Assembly: GCF_002217985.1 (NCBI RefSeq)
Contig: NZ_BCMI01000001.1
Span: 62,001 to 126,000 of the forward strand
Length of the DNA stretch: 64,000 nucleotides
Direction of reading: 5' to 3'
DNA from: Secundilactobacillus pentosiphilus
Lineage (GTDB): Bacteria; Bacillota; Bacilli; Lactobacillales; Lactobacillaceae
A program made the translations under genes and the position numbers. Below the pieces are notes generated by a model that saw nothing but the letters and a program-made list of their open reading frames with translations, was not told the origin of the DNA and did no database searches. This document shows, in pieces, positions 1-7,761 of the stretch (within the stretch, counting starts at the first letter, position 1; each line of letters opens with the position of its first letter).

Positions 1-2
1 TT

Positions 3-176
3 GGGCCAGTGCAAGAAGAAGAAAGAACTCGTCCAATTATCGATAAGGTGTTCAAACACTTCTTTGATAAGGGGACGTACGTTGGTGAAATTTATACTCA
101 CCTTGGTACGGATAAGAGTAAAGATAGTTTGAATGAAAGTGCTAAGCAGCTGTTGGATGTGCTGTGGAATAGCTAG
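3..176 (+). CDS. C-terminal fragment of an unidentified protein
   Basis: Only the last 57 codons of this gene lie in the window; it enters from the left edge and ends at TAG 174-176. The fragment is charged (motifs EEERTRP, DKVFKHFFDKGTY) and ends in LLDVLWNS. No catalytic motif can be seen, so I do not assign a function. It could be the C-terminal part of a small reductase or other soluble enzyme, but that is a guess. It is followed at once by the long hairpin at 178-291, which probably ends its transcript. Confidence 0.6.
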   Translation, partial: GPVQEEERTRPIIDKVFKHFFDKGTYVGEIYTHLGTDKSKDSLNESAKQLLDVLWNS

Positions 177-177
177 A

Positions 178-291
178 GCGTGAACCACGACGGTTAGATA
201 GCGGCGTGTAAGACAAGGACCACCTAAATCCCTGAACTTGGGATTTAGGTGGTCCTTGTCTTACACATAGCTATCTGTCGTGGTGAACGCG
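178..291. terminator. Very long hairpin, perfect 27-bp core stem
   Basis: Arms 206-232 and 240-266 are exact reverse complements over 27 bp around a 7-nt loop. The pairing continues imperfectly outwards (GCGTGAACCACGAC opposite GTCGTGGTGAACGC) to give a structure of about 110 nt. It lies between two convergent genes. There is no clean U-run, so it may be a repeat-derived element rather than an ordinary terminator. Confidence 0.7.
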
Positions 292-315
292 TTTCGGCAA
301 TGTAATATTAATGAT

Positions 316-350
316 CCCCGACCTTGGGGTTGGGGTGGTCCTTCTTCTCA
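316..350. repeat. Diverged partial copy of the hairpin loop and 3' arm
   Basis: Positions 316-350 resemble 230-264 (loop plus 3' arm of the preceding hairpin) at roughly 80 percent by eye, sharing the core GGTGGTCCTT. The matching 5' arm is missing here, so this copy cannot form the same stem. It sits just downstream of the minus-strand secreted protein gene. Confidence 0.45.
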
Positions 351-383
351 AAATATCTAAATGAAATGTCCGCTTAGTATCTT

Positions 384-1331
384 TTAGTAGGTAGAAAAGT
401 TAGTATCCTTCTTAAAACTTTGATTACTTCTGTTCAGCCCCGTAATCAGGTTCGAAATATCACCAGCAAGCTGGCCACTGTAAGCACTGCCGCTAGTATC
501 CAATGATGAGCCCATTACATGATGAAGTTCATAATTGACATACTCACTTTCACTCATCTTCGAAAATGATTTCAGCCGATTATATTCTTTATCATAAGCT
601 TTCATGGATGGTACTTCTTTGGCAAATCTTGGTCGGAAGTACTCGTAAACTCGCATAACGAATTTAACGTTTTCAACGGGATCGGAAGTATCATCGTCTT
701 CATTATTTGAATCAATTTGTTCTGAGTTATCTAAGGCGTCGGTAACGACATCACCAAGAGCTGTAAAGTTATTGTCCGCCATTGATTTTTCAAAGTTACT
801 CTCGGTTAAGGTCATCCAATGTGAAGGCCAGCCATAATTGGAGTATGCAGTTCCCGGTTCAACCTTACTCAATTCATTTAAAGCTTGCTGACGTTCTTTT
901 TCCGTTCTGAGCAAACTGATGGCGCTTTTCATGAACGCAATATCTTTTTTAGGTTGGCTTTGACTGACTTTGTGGTATAAATGCTTGTGCCATGTCCAGC
1001 CGGCCAGCCGAGGTTCACTAATTGTCATGCCGGGAATCATGGCGCCAACACCGTAATAGATTGCTTTTTTTCCAGCTGGCGTTTTGACCGTTGCTTTATA
1101 CAAAGTACCAAAATAAGTTGATTTATGGCGGTCTTTAGACGTGACTTTCTTAGTAAATTTTTCGTTCCAAATCGTTCCTTTGACCCAGTATCTCTGAGGA
1201 TTTTTGATCTTCGAAATTTTTTCGATTTTATAGTGACTTTTAGCGGATGCTGAAGTGTTTGCTATTCCTAGAAAAGCTAAAAAAGATAGCGAACATACTG
1301 CTGCCATTAAGAAAAATTTTTTTCGCTTCAT
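384..1331 (-). CDS. Secreted protein of unknown function, 315 aa
   Basis: The protein begins with a classical Sec signal peptide: basic MKRKK, a hydrophobic core to about residue 25, and a likely cleavage after SASA (about 30). It should be exported, with no LPXTG anchor, lipobox or later membrane segment visible. The mature part has a Tyr/Lys/Trp-rich N-terminal domain of about 100 residues, then a helical region with an acidic patch (DSNNEDDDTSDP) near 210. I do not recognise a family. The start ATG follows a GGGGGAAAC ribosome binding site. It stands alone between the long hairpin and a 295-bp upstream gap. Confidence 0.75.
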   Translation of the reverse strand: MKRKKFFLMAAVCSLSFLAFLGIANTSASAKSHYKIEKISKIKNPQRYWVKGTIWNEKFTKKVTSKDRHKSTYFGTLYKATVKTPAGKKAIYYGVGAMIPGMTISEPRLAGWTWHKHLYHKVSQSQPKKDIAFMKSAISLLRTEKERQQALNELSKVEPGTAYSNYGWPSHWMTLTESNFEKSMADNNFTALGDVVTDALDNSEQIDSNNEDDDTSDPVENVKFVMRVYEYFRPRFAKEVPSMKAYDKEYNRLKSFSKMSESEYVNYELHHVMGSSLDTSGSAYSGQLAGDISNLITGLNRSNQSFKKDTNFSTY

Positions 1332-1565
1332 AAGTTTCCCCCCAAGTCTTCAAATCAATAGACAACGTTACTTATCTGCCAATGACCAATGGTGACATTA
1401 ACTTTACTTGATATTATCATCAGGCAGTTAGATGTTCAAGCAGATATTATTCAATCATAATGGTTTATTTGCCGTCGAAAAATTGAAATTTTCAATAAGT
1501 AATTGTTACCGACAGATGTATCTGTTACGAAATGATTAACATTATGTAAACTCACTTCATTTTTC

Positions 1566-1594
1566 TTGCTAGTCGATTGATTTGCAGATATAAT
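1566..1594 (+). promoter_or_regulatory. Sigma-A promoter for the 1627 gene
   Basis: TTGCTA at 1566-1571, a 17-bp spacer and a perfect TATAAT at 1589-1594. It sits in the 1332-1626 gap, which otherwise holds no recognisable gene. Confidence 0.7.
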
Positions 1595-1626
1595 ACTTTC
1601 AAATCGAAGTAAAAAGGGATGGTAAC

Positions 1627-1857
1627 GTGCAATTAATTTTTACAAGACTGCTATGGTCAACGTTAATGGTGACAGGGCTAATTGGGTCAATTATTGGCTT
1701 CGTACTGCCAATCATCCCGGGAATTCCGTTCATGATCTTAATGATTTATAGTCTGAAAAAACTCTCACCAGCATTTCACCGTTGGCTGAGCCGAACACGG
1801 CTGGCAGAATGGTTAAAAAAACATCAGCCAGCGTTAGCAAAATGGCTGGTTAATTAA
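1627..1857 (+). CDS. Small membrane protein, DUF454/PGPGW-like
   Basis: A 76-residue protein with a GTG start behind AAGGGATGG. Two hydrophobic segments (about residues 7-25 and 28-45) flank a Gly/Pro turn with LPIIPGIPFM, which resembles the G-LP-P-PF pattern of the DUF454 (YbaN) and PGPGW small membrane families. The C-terminal 30 residues are basic and amphipathic and probably lie in the cytoplasm. No enzymatic function is known for these families. It is monocistronic: own promoter at 1566-1594 and a bidirectional terminator at 1867-1911. Confidence 0.6.
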   Translation: MQLIFTRLLWSTLMVTGLIGSIIGFVLPIIPGIPFMILMIYSLKKLSPAFHRWLSRTRLAEWLKKHQPALAKWLVN

Positions 1858-1866
1858 ATAAGTACC

Positions 1867-1911
1867 AAAACGGGACTTAAACAGCAATAAAACGCTGTTT
1901 GGGTCCCGTTT
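1867..1911. terminator. Bidirectional terminator
   Basis: Arms AAACGGGAC-TTAAACAGC and GCTGTTT-GG-GTCCCGTTT with A- and T-rich ends, between the convergent 1627 and DUF2252 genes. Confidence 0.85.
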
Positions 1912-1920
1912 AGTTTCGGC

Positions 1921-3276
1921 TCATAATCGATACTGCTTAAAGGCGCTATAATCTTGATCCACCTGTTTAACATAAGCGGTTGTCCAATTTTGGATGGCGC
2001 TACCGAATTGATCTGAATGGCCGGTATAGCCGAGAACAACGCCAGCGGTGGGACTTTGAGCATGGGCGGTACCCAATACCCAGGCACACGTTTTGGCGTA
2101 GGCTTCAAACTGATCCCAGTCAAGCTCGGTAAGTTCGATTGACGCTTTCATATCACGGAACTGACGCACGTAAAAACTCTTCTTTTCCGTTGCAAAGTAG
2201 CCTAAAAATGGGTCAGAAGCAGACTGGAGGATTCGTTGGCAATCGACGATCCGCTTACCTTCATTTTGCTCATACTGGGCATCTTCTTCATCTAACTGGT
2301 CGGCTAATTGACGATGAGGAAGGGCTTCTTTGATCTGTAAAACCAAGTGCGAGCTGTCGGTGCCGGTTAATAGCAGCAAATAGCACAGCGAGCCGAAACT
2401 ACCGACGCCGACGCTGTGACGAACGATGTCTGTGACGCTGTATTGTGACAGCATCAAACTGACATCAGGTGCGAGAGTTTCACGGTACCGAACCAGGTAT
2501 TTTTCAACGTGCTTGGTAAGCCGATCCTTAACGTGACGGGTTTTAGGTGGGTTTTCCTTAAACGAGATCTGTCCGGCACCATCCGTCATGGTAAACTTAC
2601 GAACCACTTGTTCGGAGTCACGTTTGCCGGCTTTGGTGAGAAACTTTTTCAGCTTCTTAGTATGCATTTCCTTAGACGGGATCGTATTCAAAATATTCTC
2701 AACGCTATTGACTGGGTAGAAGCGGTTCAGCGCAGTTCTTTTAAACATATCCTGCAAACTCTTCCGGTAAGTGTCACCGAGTTCTTTTACTAAGCCCGTT
2801 AATTTATCAGTTTCAAAGTGATGTTCACGACCAGCTAAAAAGGTACTGACGGCTAACCGCTTAACGTCCCACTCAAAGGGGTTGATGCCAGCTTCATCAA
2901 AGTCGTTCAAATCGAATAATAACTGACGTTCTGGTGAGCCGAAGAAGCCAAAGTTACCGATGTGAGCGTCACCGCAGCTGACGGTATGAATGGGTGAATT
3001 ATCTTGGTGGGCCAAATCATATTCCATTAATTCAGCTGTCCCACGGAAGAAGGTAAAGCTGGACTGACTCATGCGCTGTGTTCGTTCCGGCAGTAGTTCC
3101 GGGATCAAAATCGAACGGACTTCATCCATTAATTGGTTGGGATCCCGCTTAACGGCAGTGTAGGTTCCCAGTTTTTCGAACGGGTAGGCGGAACGCAGCT
3201 TTTTGCCGAACCTTTTTTGTTCTTTTAACGGTAGCTGCACGAATAACTGACTAAAATCAAACGGTTTAACACTCAT
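1921..3276 (-). CDS. DUF2252 family protein
   Basis: A 451-residue protein with the full set of DUF2252 landmarks: FFRGT (76-80), GDAHIGNFG (102-110), DLNDFDE (122-128) and WDVKR (136-140). The family is distantly related to aminoglycoside phosphotransferase/protein-kinase folds; the GDxHxxN and D-ND motifs look like the catalytic and metal-binding loops of that fold. The substrate is unknown. ATG 3276 is chosen, with a GTG codon directly upstream as an alternative; AGGAG lies 9 nt before the ATG. It shares a bidirectional terminator with the convergent small membrane gene. Confidence 0.85.
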   Translation of the reverse strand: MSVKPFDFSQLFVQLPLKEQKRFGKKLRSAYPFEKLGTYTAVKRDPNQLMDEVRSILIPELLPERTQRMSQSSFTFFRGTAELMEYDLAHQDNSPIHTVSCGDAHIGNFGFFGSPERQLLFDLNDFDEAGINPFEWDVKRLAVSTFLAGREHHFETDKLTGLVKELGDTYRKSLQDMFKRTALNRFYPVNSVENILNTIPSKEMHTKKLKKFLTKAGKRDSEQVVRKFTMTDGAGQISFKENPPKTRHVKDRLTKHVEKYLVRYRETLAPDVSLMLSQYSVTDIVRHSVGVGSFGSLCYLLLLTGTDSSHLVLQIKEALPHRQLADQLDEEDAQYEQNEGKRIVDCQRILQSASDPFLGYFATEKKSFYVRQFRDMKASIELTELDWDQFEAYAKTCAWVLGTAHAQSPTAGVVLGYTGHSDQFGSAIQNWTTAYVKQVDQDYSAFKQYRL

Positions 3277-3397
3277 CACAGTCTGCTCCTCATTGATATT
3301 ATTACGTTTAGTTTAGCATGATAAGTTGCATGCAAACAAAAACGAAAAATGGTAAACTTGAAAAGGCATTCATAGAATTCCAAGAATTAGAATTGTT

Positions 3398-3414
3398 TAG
3401 TAAAATTTTTACTA
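3398..3414. promoter_or_regulatory. Palindromic operator upstream of pgm, likely GalR-type
   Basis: A perfect palindrome of 8-bp arms, TAGTAAAA and TTTTACTA, around one T. The same half-site TAGTAAAA occurs twice in the galK leader. It ends about 19 bp before a TATACT -10 candidate (3433-3438), in the -35 region. Assignment to the GalR protein encoded at 9260 is inference. Confidence 0.5.
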
Positions 3415-3494
3415 TTTTCAGGCATTTCGGCTTATACTTAATCTGTAAGCATAATAGAGAATGAGCAATTTAAAACAAGAGGAGTGGCGATACG

Positions 3495-5222
3495 ATGACT
3501 TGGCAAGATAACTATCAAGTATGGAAGAACTATCAAGACTTAGATCCATCATTAGCACAAGAATTAGCTGACATGGCGGGTGACCAAGAAGCTTTGGAAA
3601 ACGCCTTTACGAAGCCGATGGCCTTTGGAACGGCCGGTATGCGGGGCTTGATTGGTCCCGGAATCGGTGAGATGAACATTTACACCGTTGGTTCAGCTGC
3701 TGAAGGATTGGCCCGTTTCATGGACACCTTAGACGATAAGGATAAGCAGCGCGGGGTCGCAATTAGTTTCGACTCACGTTACCATTCACGTGAATTTGCC
3801 CACCATTCAGCACAAGTGCTGGGTGCCCATGGCATTCCAAGTTATGTGTTCGATGATATTCGGCCTACACCAGAACTGTCCTTTGCCGTTCGTCACTTGC
3901 ACACCTACGCAGGTATTATGATTACGGCTAGTCATAACCCTAAGCAGTACAACGGGTTTAAGATCTACGGCCCAGATGGCGGTCAAATGCCACCAAAGGC
4001 TGCTGACCAGATCACTGAATACGTCAACGGTATCGATAATATGTTCACCATTAAGACCGTGAAGGAAACAACGCTTCGCAAGCAAAACCTCGTTCACATT
4101 ATTGGTGAAGACGTTGATGAGGATTATCTGGCAGGGGTCAAAGCGGTTTCAGTTAATCCTAAATTGGTCGATGAAGTTGGTAAAGATATGACTTTGATCT
4201 ACACGCCGCTGCACGGGACTGGTCATATCATCGGTTACCGGGCACTAAAGGATACCGGCTACAACCACTTTACGATGGTTAAGGAACAAGCCATTGCCGA
4301 TCCTGAATTTCCAACGGTCGTTCACCCTAATCCTGAATTTCCAGAAGCCTTTAATATGGCGATCAAGTTAGGCAAGAAGGAGGGCGCTGACCTGTTAGTT
4401 GCTACTGACCCTGATGCTGATCGGTTAGGTGCTGCTGTACGGATGCCTAACGGTGAGTATCAACTGATGACGGGTAACCAGATTGCCTCTGTACTACTAA
4501 ACTACATTTTAAAGGCTAAACAGGATGCTGGAAAGCTGCCGGCTGATGGCATGGTAGTTAAATCCATTGTCTCCACTGAACTAGCAACTAAGATTGCTGA
4601 GCACTATGGCGTTAAGATGGTCAACGTGCTGACTGGGTTCAAGTACATTGCCGAGCAGATCAAATTGGCTGAACAGAACCACGACCACACCTTCCTGTTT
4701 GGCTTCGAAGAAAGCTTTGGTTACTTGATCAACCCGTTTGTCCGTGATAAGGATGCCATTCAATCCACGATTCTGCTGGCTGAAGTGGCTGCTTATTACA
4801 AGCAGCAGGGGCTGACACTTTACGATGGTATTCAGCAACTGTACAAGACGTATGGTTATTACAGGGAAAAGACGACTGCTAAAGAATTTGATGGTGTTGA
4901 TGGCGCCGATAAGATGGCTGCCATTATGAAGTCATTGCGTAACAGTCGCCCAACTGAATTTGCCGGCTTTAAAGTCAACACGACTGACGATTATCAAACC
5001 CAAGTTGCCACCCATGCAGACGGCAGTACTGAAAAGCTGACGTTACCAGTCTCCAACGTTTTGAAGTACTGGCTGGAAGACGGCACCTGGATCGCCGTTC
5101 GGCCGTCAGGGACTGAACCGAAGATCAAGTTCTACGTTGGGACTAACGGTAAGACTGACGAAGAAGCTACTCAGAAATTAACGCAATTTGAAGCGGCTTT
5201 AAAGCAGTGGGTCAAGGATTAA
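3495..5222 (+). CDS. pgm: Phosphoglucomutase (alpha-D-phosphohexomutase)
   Basis: Interconverts glucose 1-phosphate and glucose 6-phosphate, the exit step of the Leloir pathway and the source of glucose 1-phosphate for wall and exopolysaccharide precursors. At 575 aa it has the length of the Firmicutes PgcA-type phospho-sugar mutase. Catalytic phosphoserine loop TASHNP (Ser146), metal-binding loop DPDADR (305-310), sugar-binding loop GFEESFG (403-409) and the C-terminal phosphate loop RPSGTEPK are all intact. The start follows AGAGGAG. It precedes galKET-galR and carries a palindrome in its promoter that resembles the galK leader half-sites, suggesting shared control. A strong terminator follows. 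Confidence 0.95.
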   Translation: MTWQDNYQVWKNYQDLDPSLAQELADMAGDQEALENAFTKPMAFGTAGMRGLIGPGIGEMNIYTVGSAAEGLARFMDTLDDKDKQRGVAISFDSRYHSREFAHHSAQVLGAHGIPSYVFDDIRPTPELSFAVRHLHTYAGIMITASHNPKQYNGFKIYGPDGGQMPPKAADQITEYVNGIDNMFTIKTVKETTLRKQNLVHIIGEDVDEDYLAGVKAVSVNPKLVDEVGKDMTLIYTPLHGTGHIIGYRALKDTGYNHFTMVKEQAIADPEFPTVVHPNPEFPEAFNMAIKLGKKEGADLLVATDPDADRLGAAVRMPNGEYQLMTGNQIASVLLNYILKAKQDAGKLPADGMVVKSIVSTELATKIAEHYGVKMVNVLTGFKYIAEQIKLAEQNHDHTFLFGFEESFGYLINPFVRDKDAIQSTILLAEVAAYYKQQGLTLYDGIQQLYKTYGYYREKTTAKEFDGVDGADKMAAIMKSLRNSRPTEFAGFKVNTTDDYQTQVATHADGSTEKLTLPVSNVLKYWLEDGTWIAVRPSGTEPKIKFYVGTNGKTDEEATQKLTQFEAALKQWVKD

Positions 5223-5260
5223 AATAGCTGACAGTAAAAGTTCGTGACAGGATCATCAAA

Positions 5261-5317
5261 AATAAAAGCAATTTGATTTAATCAATATTTTAGTGATTAA
5301 GTCGGATTGCTTTTATT
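5261..5317 (+). terminator. Terminator after pgm
   Basis: Long stem AATAAAAGCAAT...ATTGCTTTTATT extended inward by TTAATCA/TGATTAA. Confidence 0.8.
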
Positions 5318-5392
5318 TCGCTAAAGCCCGCCAGTTTGGTAAGCGTTAATATTGATCAGTTCTGAACACGTCAAAAGATTGATGTGAAGCTA

Positions 5393-5408
5393 AAGAAAAC
5401 GATTTCAT
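5393..5408 (+). promoter_or_regulatory. cre-like CcpA site upstream of galK
   Basis: AAGAAAACGATTTCAT fits the catabolite-responsive consensus WTGNAANCGNWNNCWW except at the T of TG. It lies just upstream of the -35 box, suggesting glucose repression or other CcpA control of the gal operon (inference). Confidence 0.5.
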
Positions 5409-5414
5409 TTTGCA

Positions 5415-5443
5415 TTGACATCAACTAAGTTTTAGGGTACTTT
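5415..5443 (+). promoter_or_regulatory. galK promoter
   Basis: Perfect -35 TTGACA (5415-5420), 17-bp spacer and TACTTT (5438-5443). Confidence 0.75.
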
Positions 5444-5448
5444 AGAGG

Positions 5449-5467
5449 TAGTAAAAATTTAGTAAAA
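5449..5467 (+). promoter_or_regulatory. Two direct half-sites TAGTAAAA at the galK transcription start
   Basis: TAGTAAAA at 5449-5456 and again at 5460-5467, 11 bp apart (one helical turn), immediately after the -10 box. The same half-site forms the perfect palindrome upstream of pgm. The position suits a repressor, presumably GalR, blocking initiation. Confidence 0.45.
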
Positions 5468-5484
5468 TTTGTGGAGGCATTATT

Positions 5485-6657
5485 ATGGACTATCAAAGCT
5501 TAAAAGATGAATTTAACAAAGCTTTTGGTTACGAAGGCGATCGCGTTTACTTTGCACCAGGCCGCATCAACTTGATTGGTGAACATACTGATTACAATGG
5601 TGGTCACGTTTTCCCTTGCGCCATTACAATGGGTACTTACGGTGTCTATAAGAGCCGTGACGATGATCAAGTCCGCGTCTATTCTGGTAACTTCCCGGAT
5701 GCCGGCATCTTGAGTTTCCCAATCGATAAACTCGATTTTGATAAAAACGATAGCTGGGCTAAATTCCCACGTGGTGTGATGTATGAAATGGCTAAGCAGG
5801 GTAAGACCGTTAATCATGGGTATGACCTCTTCGTTCACGGTGATTTACCAGATGCTTCAGGACTTTCATCATCAGCATCAATTGAACTTTTAATTGGTAA
5901 CATTTTAAACAAGGAATTCAACTGGGGCGTTGATCAATTGACCTTGGTTAAGAACGGGCAAGCTGTTGAAAACGACTACTTAGGCTTGAACACCGGGATC
6001 ATGGATCAATTCGCTATTGGCATGGGCAAGAAAGACCAAGCTATTTTGCTTGATACCAATACCCTTGATTACGAATACGTGCCCGTTAAGTTAGGCGATA
6101 ACGTGGTTGTCATCATGAACACTAACAAGCGTCGTGAGTTAACTGACTCGAAGTACAACGAGCGTCGTTCAGAATGTGAAAAGGCTTTGGCTCTGATTCA
6201 AAAGGGCGGCGAAGACGTTAAGACGTTAGGTGATCTATCACAAGAAGAATTCGATAAGGATGCTTACTTGATCAACGATGACACTTTGATCAAGCGTGCC
6301 CGTCACGCAGTGATTGAAAACCAGCGGACGTTGCGTGCTAAGAAGGCGTTGAGCAACGGCGAGCTTGAAGAATTCGGTAAGTTAGTCAACGCATCACACG
6401 TTTCCTTACACTATGACTACGAAGTTACTGGTAAGGAACTGGATACGCTAGCTGAAACCGCATGGAAGCAACCAGGTGTCTTGGGTGCTCGTATGACTGG
6501 TGCCGGCTTCGGTGGCTGTGCCATTGCCATTGTTAACAAGGCCAACGTTGATGACTTTATTAAGAACGTCGGTGACGTTTACAAGAAGGAAATCGGTTAC
6601 GCCGCTAGCTTCTACGTAGCAAGCATTGCTGATGGTCCTAAGGAAATTAAAGCTTAA
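5485..6657 (+). CDS. galK: Galactokinase
   Basis: Phosphorylates galactose at C1 with ATP, the first committed step of the Leloir pathway. GHMP-kinase family, 390 aa (usual length). The galactokinase signature GRINLIGEHTDYNGG is at 26-40, the ATP loop LPDASGLSSSAS at 121-132 and the third GHMP motif GARMTGAGFGGC near 334-345. ATG follows GTGGAGG. It heads galK-galE-galT-galR. A hairpin between galK and galE (6676-6713) may reduce read-through. No galM (mutarotase) is found in the block. Confidence 0.97.
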   Translation: MDYQSLKDEFNKAFGYEGDRVYFAPGRINLIGEHTDYNGGHVFPCAITMGTYGVYKSRDDDQVRVYSGNFPDAGILSFPIDKLDFDKNDSWAKFPRGVMYEMAKQGKTVNHGYDLFVHGDLPDASGLSSSASIELLIGNILNKEFNWGVDQLTLVKNGQAVENDYLGLNTGIMDQFAIGMGKKDQAILLDTNTLDYEYVPVKLGDNVVVIMNTNKRRELTDSKYNERRSECEKALALIQKGGEDVKTLGDLSQEEFDKDAYLINDDTLIKRARHAVIENQRTLRAKKALSNGELEEFGKLVNASHVSLHYDYEVTGKELDTLAETAWKQPGVLGARMTGAGFGGCAIAIVNKANVDDFIKNVGDVYKKEIGYAASFYVASIADGPKEIKA

Positions 6658-6675
6658 TCTTTATAGGTTATAGGC

Positions 6676-6713
6676 AAAAAGCGCAAAGCAATTAAACTTG
6701 CAGAGCGCTTTTG
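6676..6713 (+). terminator. Intercistronic hairpin between galK and galE
   Basis: Arms AAAAGCGC and GCGCTTTT with a T-rich end. Because galE is the next gene of the same pathway, it probably attenuates rather than fully stops transcription (inference). Confidence 0.6.
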
Positions 6714-6755
6714 TATCGAAATTAGGTTAAAGAGAAAGTATGGAGGTAATTATTT

Positions 6756-7760
6756 ATGACAGTTGTTGTATTAGGCGGTGCGGGCTATATTGGTTCCCAC
6801 ACTGTTGATCGATTGATTGAAAAGGGGTACGACGTTGCGGTAATCGATAACCTGATCACGGGTCACCGGGCAGCGGTTAACCCTAAAGCCCGTTTTTACC
6901 AGGGTGATATTCACGACCGAGCCTTTTTGGATGAAGTCTTTAACAAGGAAACCAACGTTGAAGGTGTCATTCACTTTGCGGCCTTCTCAATCGTGCCGGA
7001 ATCAATGAAGGATCCGTTGAAGTACTTTGATAACAACACCGGTGGCATGATTACCTTACTTAAGGCCATGAGAGATCACGATATTAAGCGGATCATCTTC
7101 AGTTCAACGGCTGCAACCTATGGCGAACCAAAGCAGATTCCAATTAAGGAAACTGATCCGCAGATTCCAACCAACCCATATGGTGAGAGTAAGTTATGCA
7201 TGGAAAAGATCATTCACTGGTCTGATTTAGCATACGGCATCAAGTTTGTGGCTTTGCGTTACTTCAACGTTGCCGGTGCTAAGGCCGATGGTTCTATCGG
7301 TGAAGATCACCACCCAGAAACCCACTTGATCCCGATTATTTTACAAGTTGCCGCTGGCGAACGCACGGGCTTAAAGATCTTCGGTACTGACTATCCTACT
7401 AAGGACGGTACCAATGTCCGTGACTACGTTCACGTTGTGGACTTAGCGGACGCTCATATCCTGGCTTTGGAATACTTGAAGGCTGGTAATGACAGCAATG
7501 CCTTTAACCTTGGCTCATCAACTGGGTTCTCCAACAAGGAGATCCTGGAAGCTGCCAGAAAAGCAACTGGTCAGCCGATTCCTGCAGAAGATGCACCGCG
7601 TCGTGCCGGTGATCCTAGCACTTTAATTGCTGCGAGTGATAAAGCCCGTAAAGTCTTAGGCTGGAAGCCGCAGTACGATGATGTGGAAGAAATTATCAAG
7701 ACTGCTTGGAACTGGAAGCAGACTCATCCAAAGGGTTACAACGACCGAGGTGAAGCTTAG
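6756..7760 (+). CDS. galE: UDP-glucose 4-epimerase
   Basis: Interconverts UDP-galactose and UDP-glucose using bound NAD. Extended short-chain dehydrogenase of 334 aa. Rossmann motif GGAGYIGSH at 7-15, the SST active-site segment at 116-118 and the catalytic YxxxK (Tyr142-Lys146 in PYGESK) are all present. ATG follows TATGGAGG. It lies 98 bp after galK, across a hairpin, and its stop is one base before the galT start, so galE and galT are translationally linked. Confidence 0.97.
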   Translation: MTVVVLGGAGYIGSHTVDRLIEKGYDVAVIDNLITGHRAAVNPKARFYQGDIHDRAFLDEVFNKETNVEGVIHFAAFSIVPESMKDPLKYFDNNTGGMITLLKAMRDHDIKRIIFSSTAATYGEPKQIPIKETDPQIPTNPYGESKLCMEKIIHWSDLAYGIKFVALRYFNVAGAKADGSIGEDHHPETHLIPIILQVAAGERTGLKIFGTDYPTKDGTNVRDYVHVVDLADAHILALEYLKAGNDSNAFNLGSSTGFSNKEILEAARKATGQPIPAEDAPRRAGDPSTLIAASDKARKVLGWKPQYDDVEEIIKTAWNWKQTHPKGYNDRGEA

Positions 7761-7761
7761 T

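Noticed and set aside
2509-2793. Open frame on the plus strand inside the DUF2252 gene
   Set aside because: Antisense shadow of a well-supported gene; no ribosome binding site or known motif.
7678-7761. Longer galT frame starting inside galE
   Set aside because: It would overlap galE by more than 80 bases; ATG 7762 has a ribosome binding site and gives the standard N-terminus.
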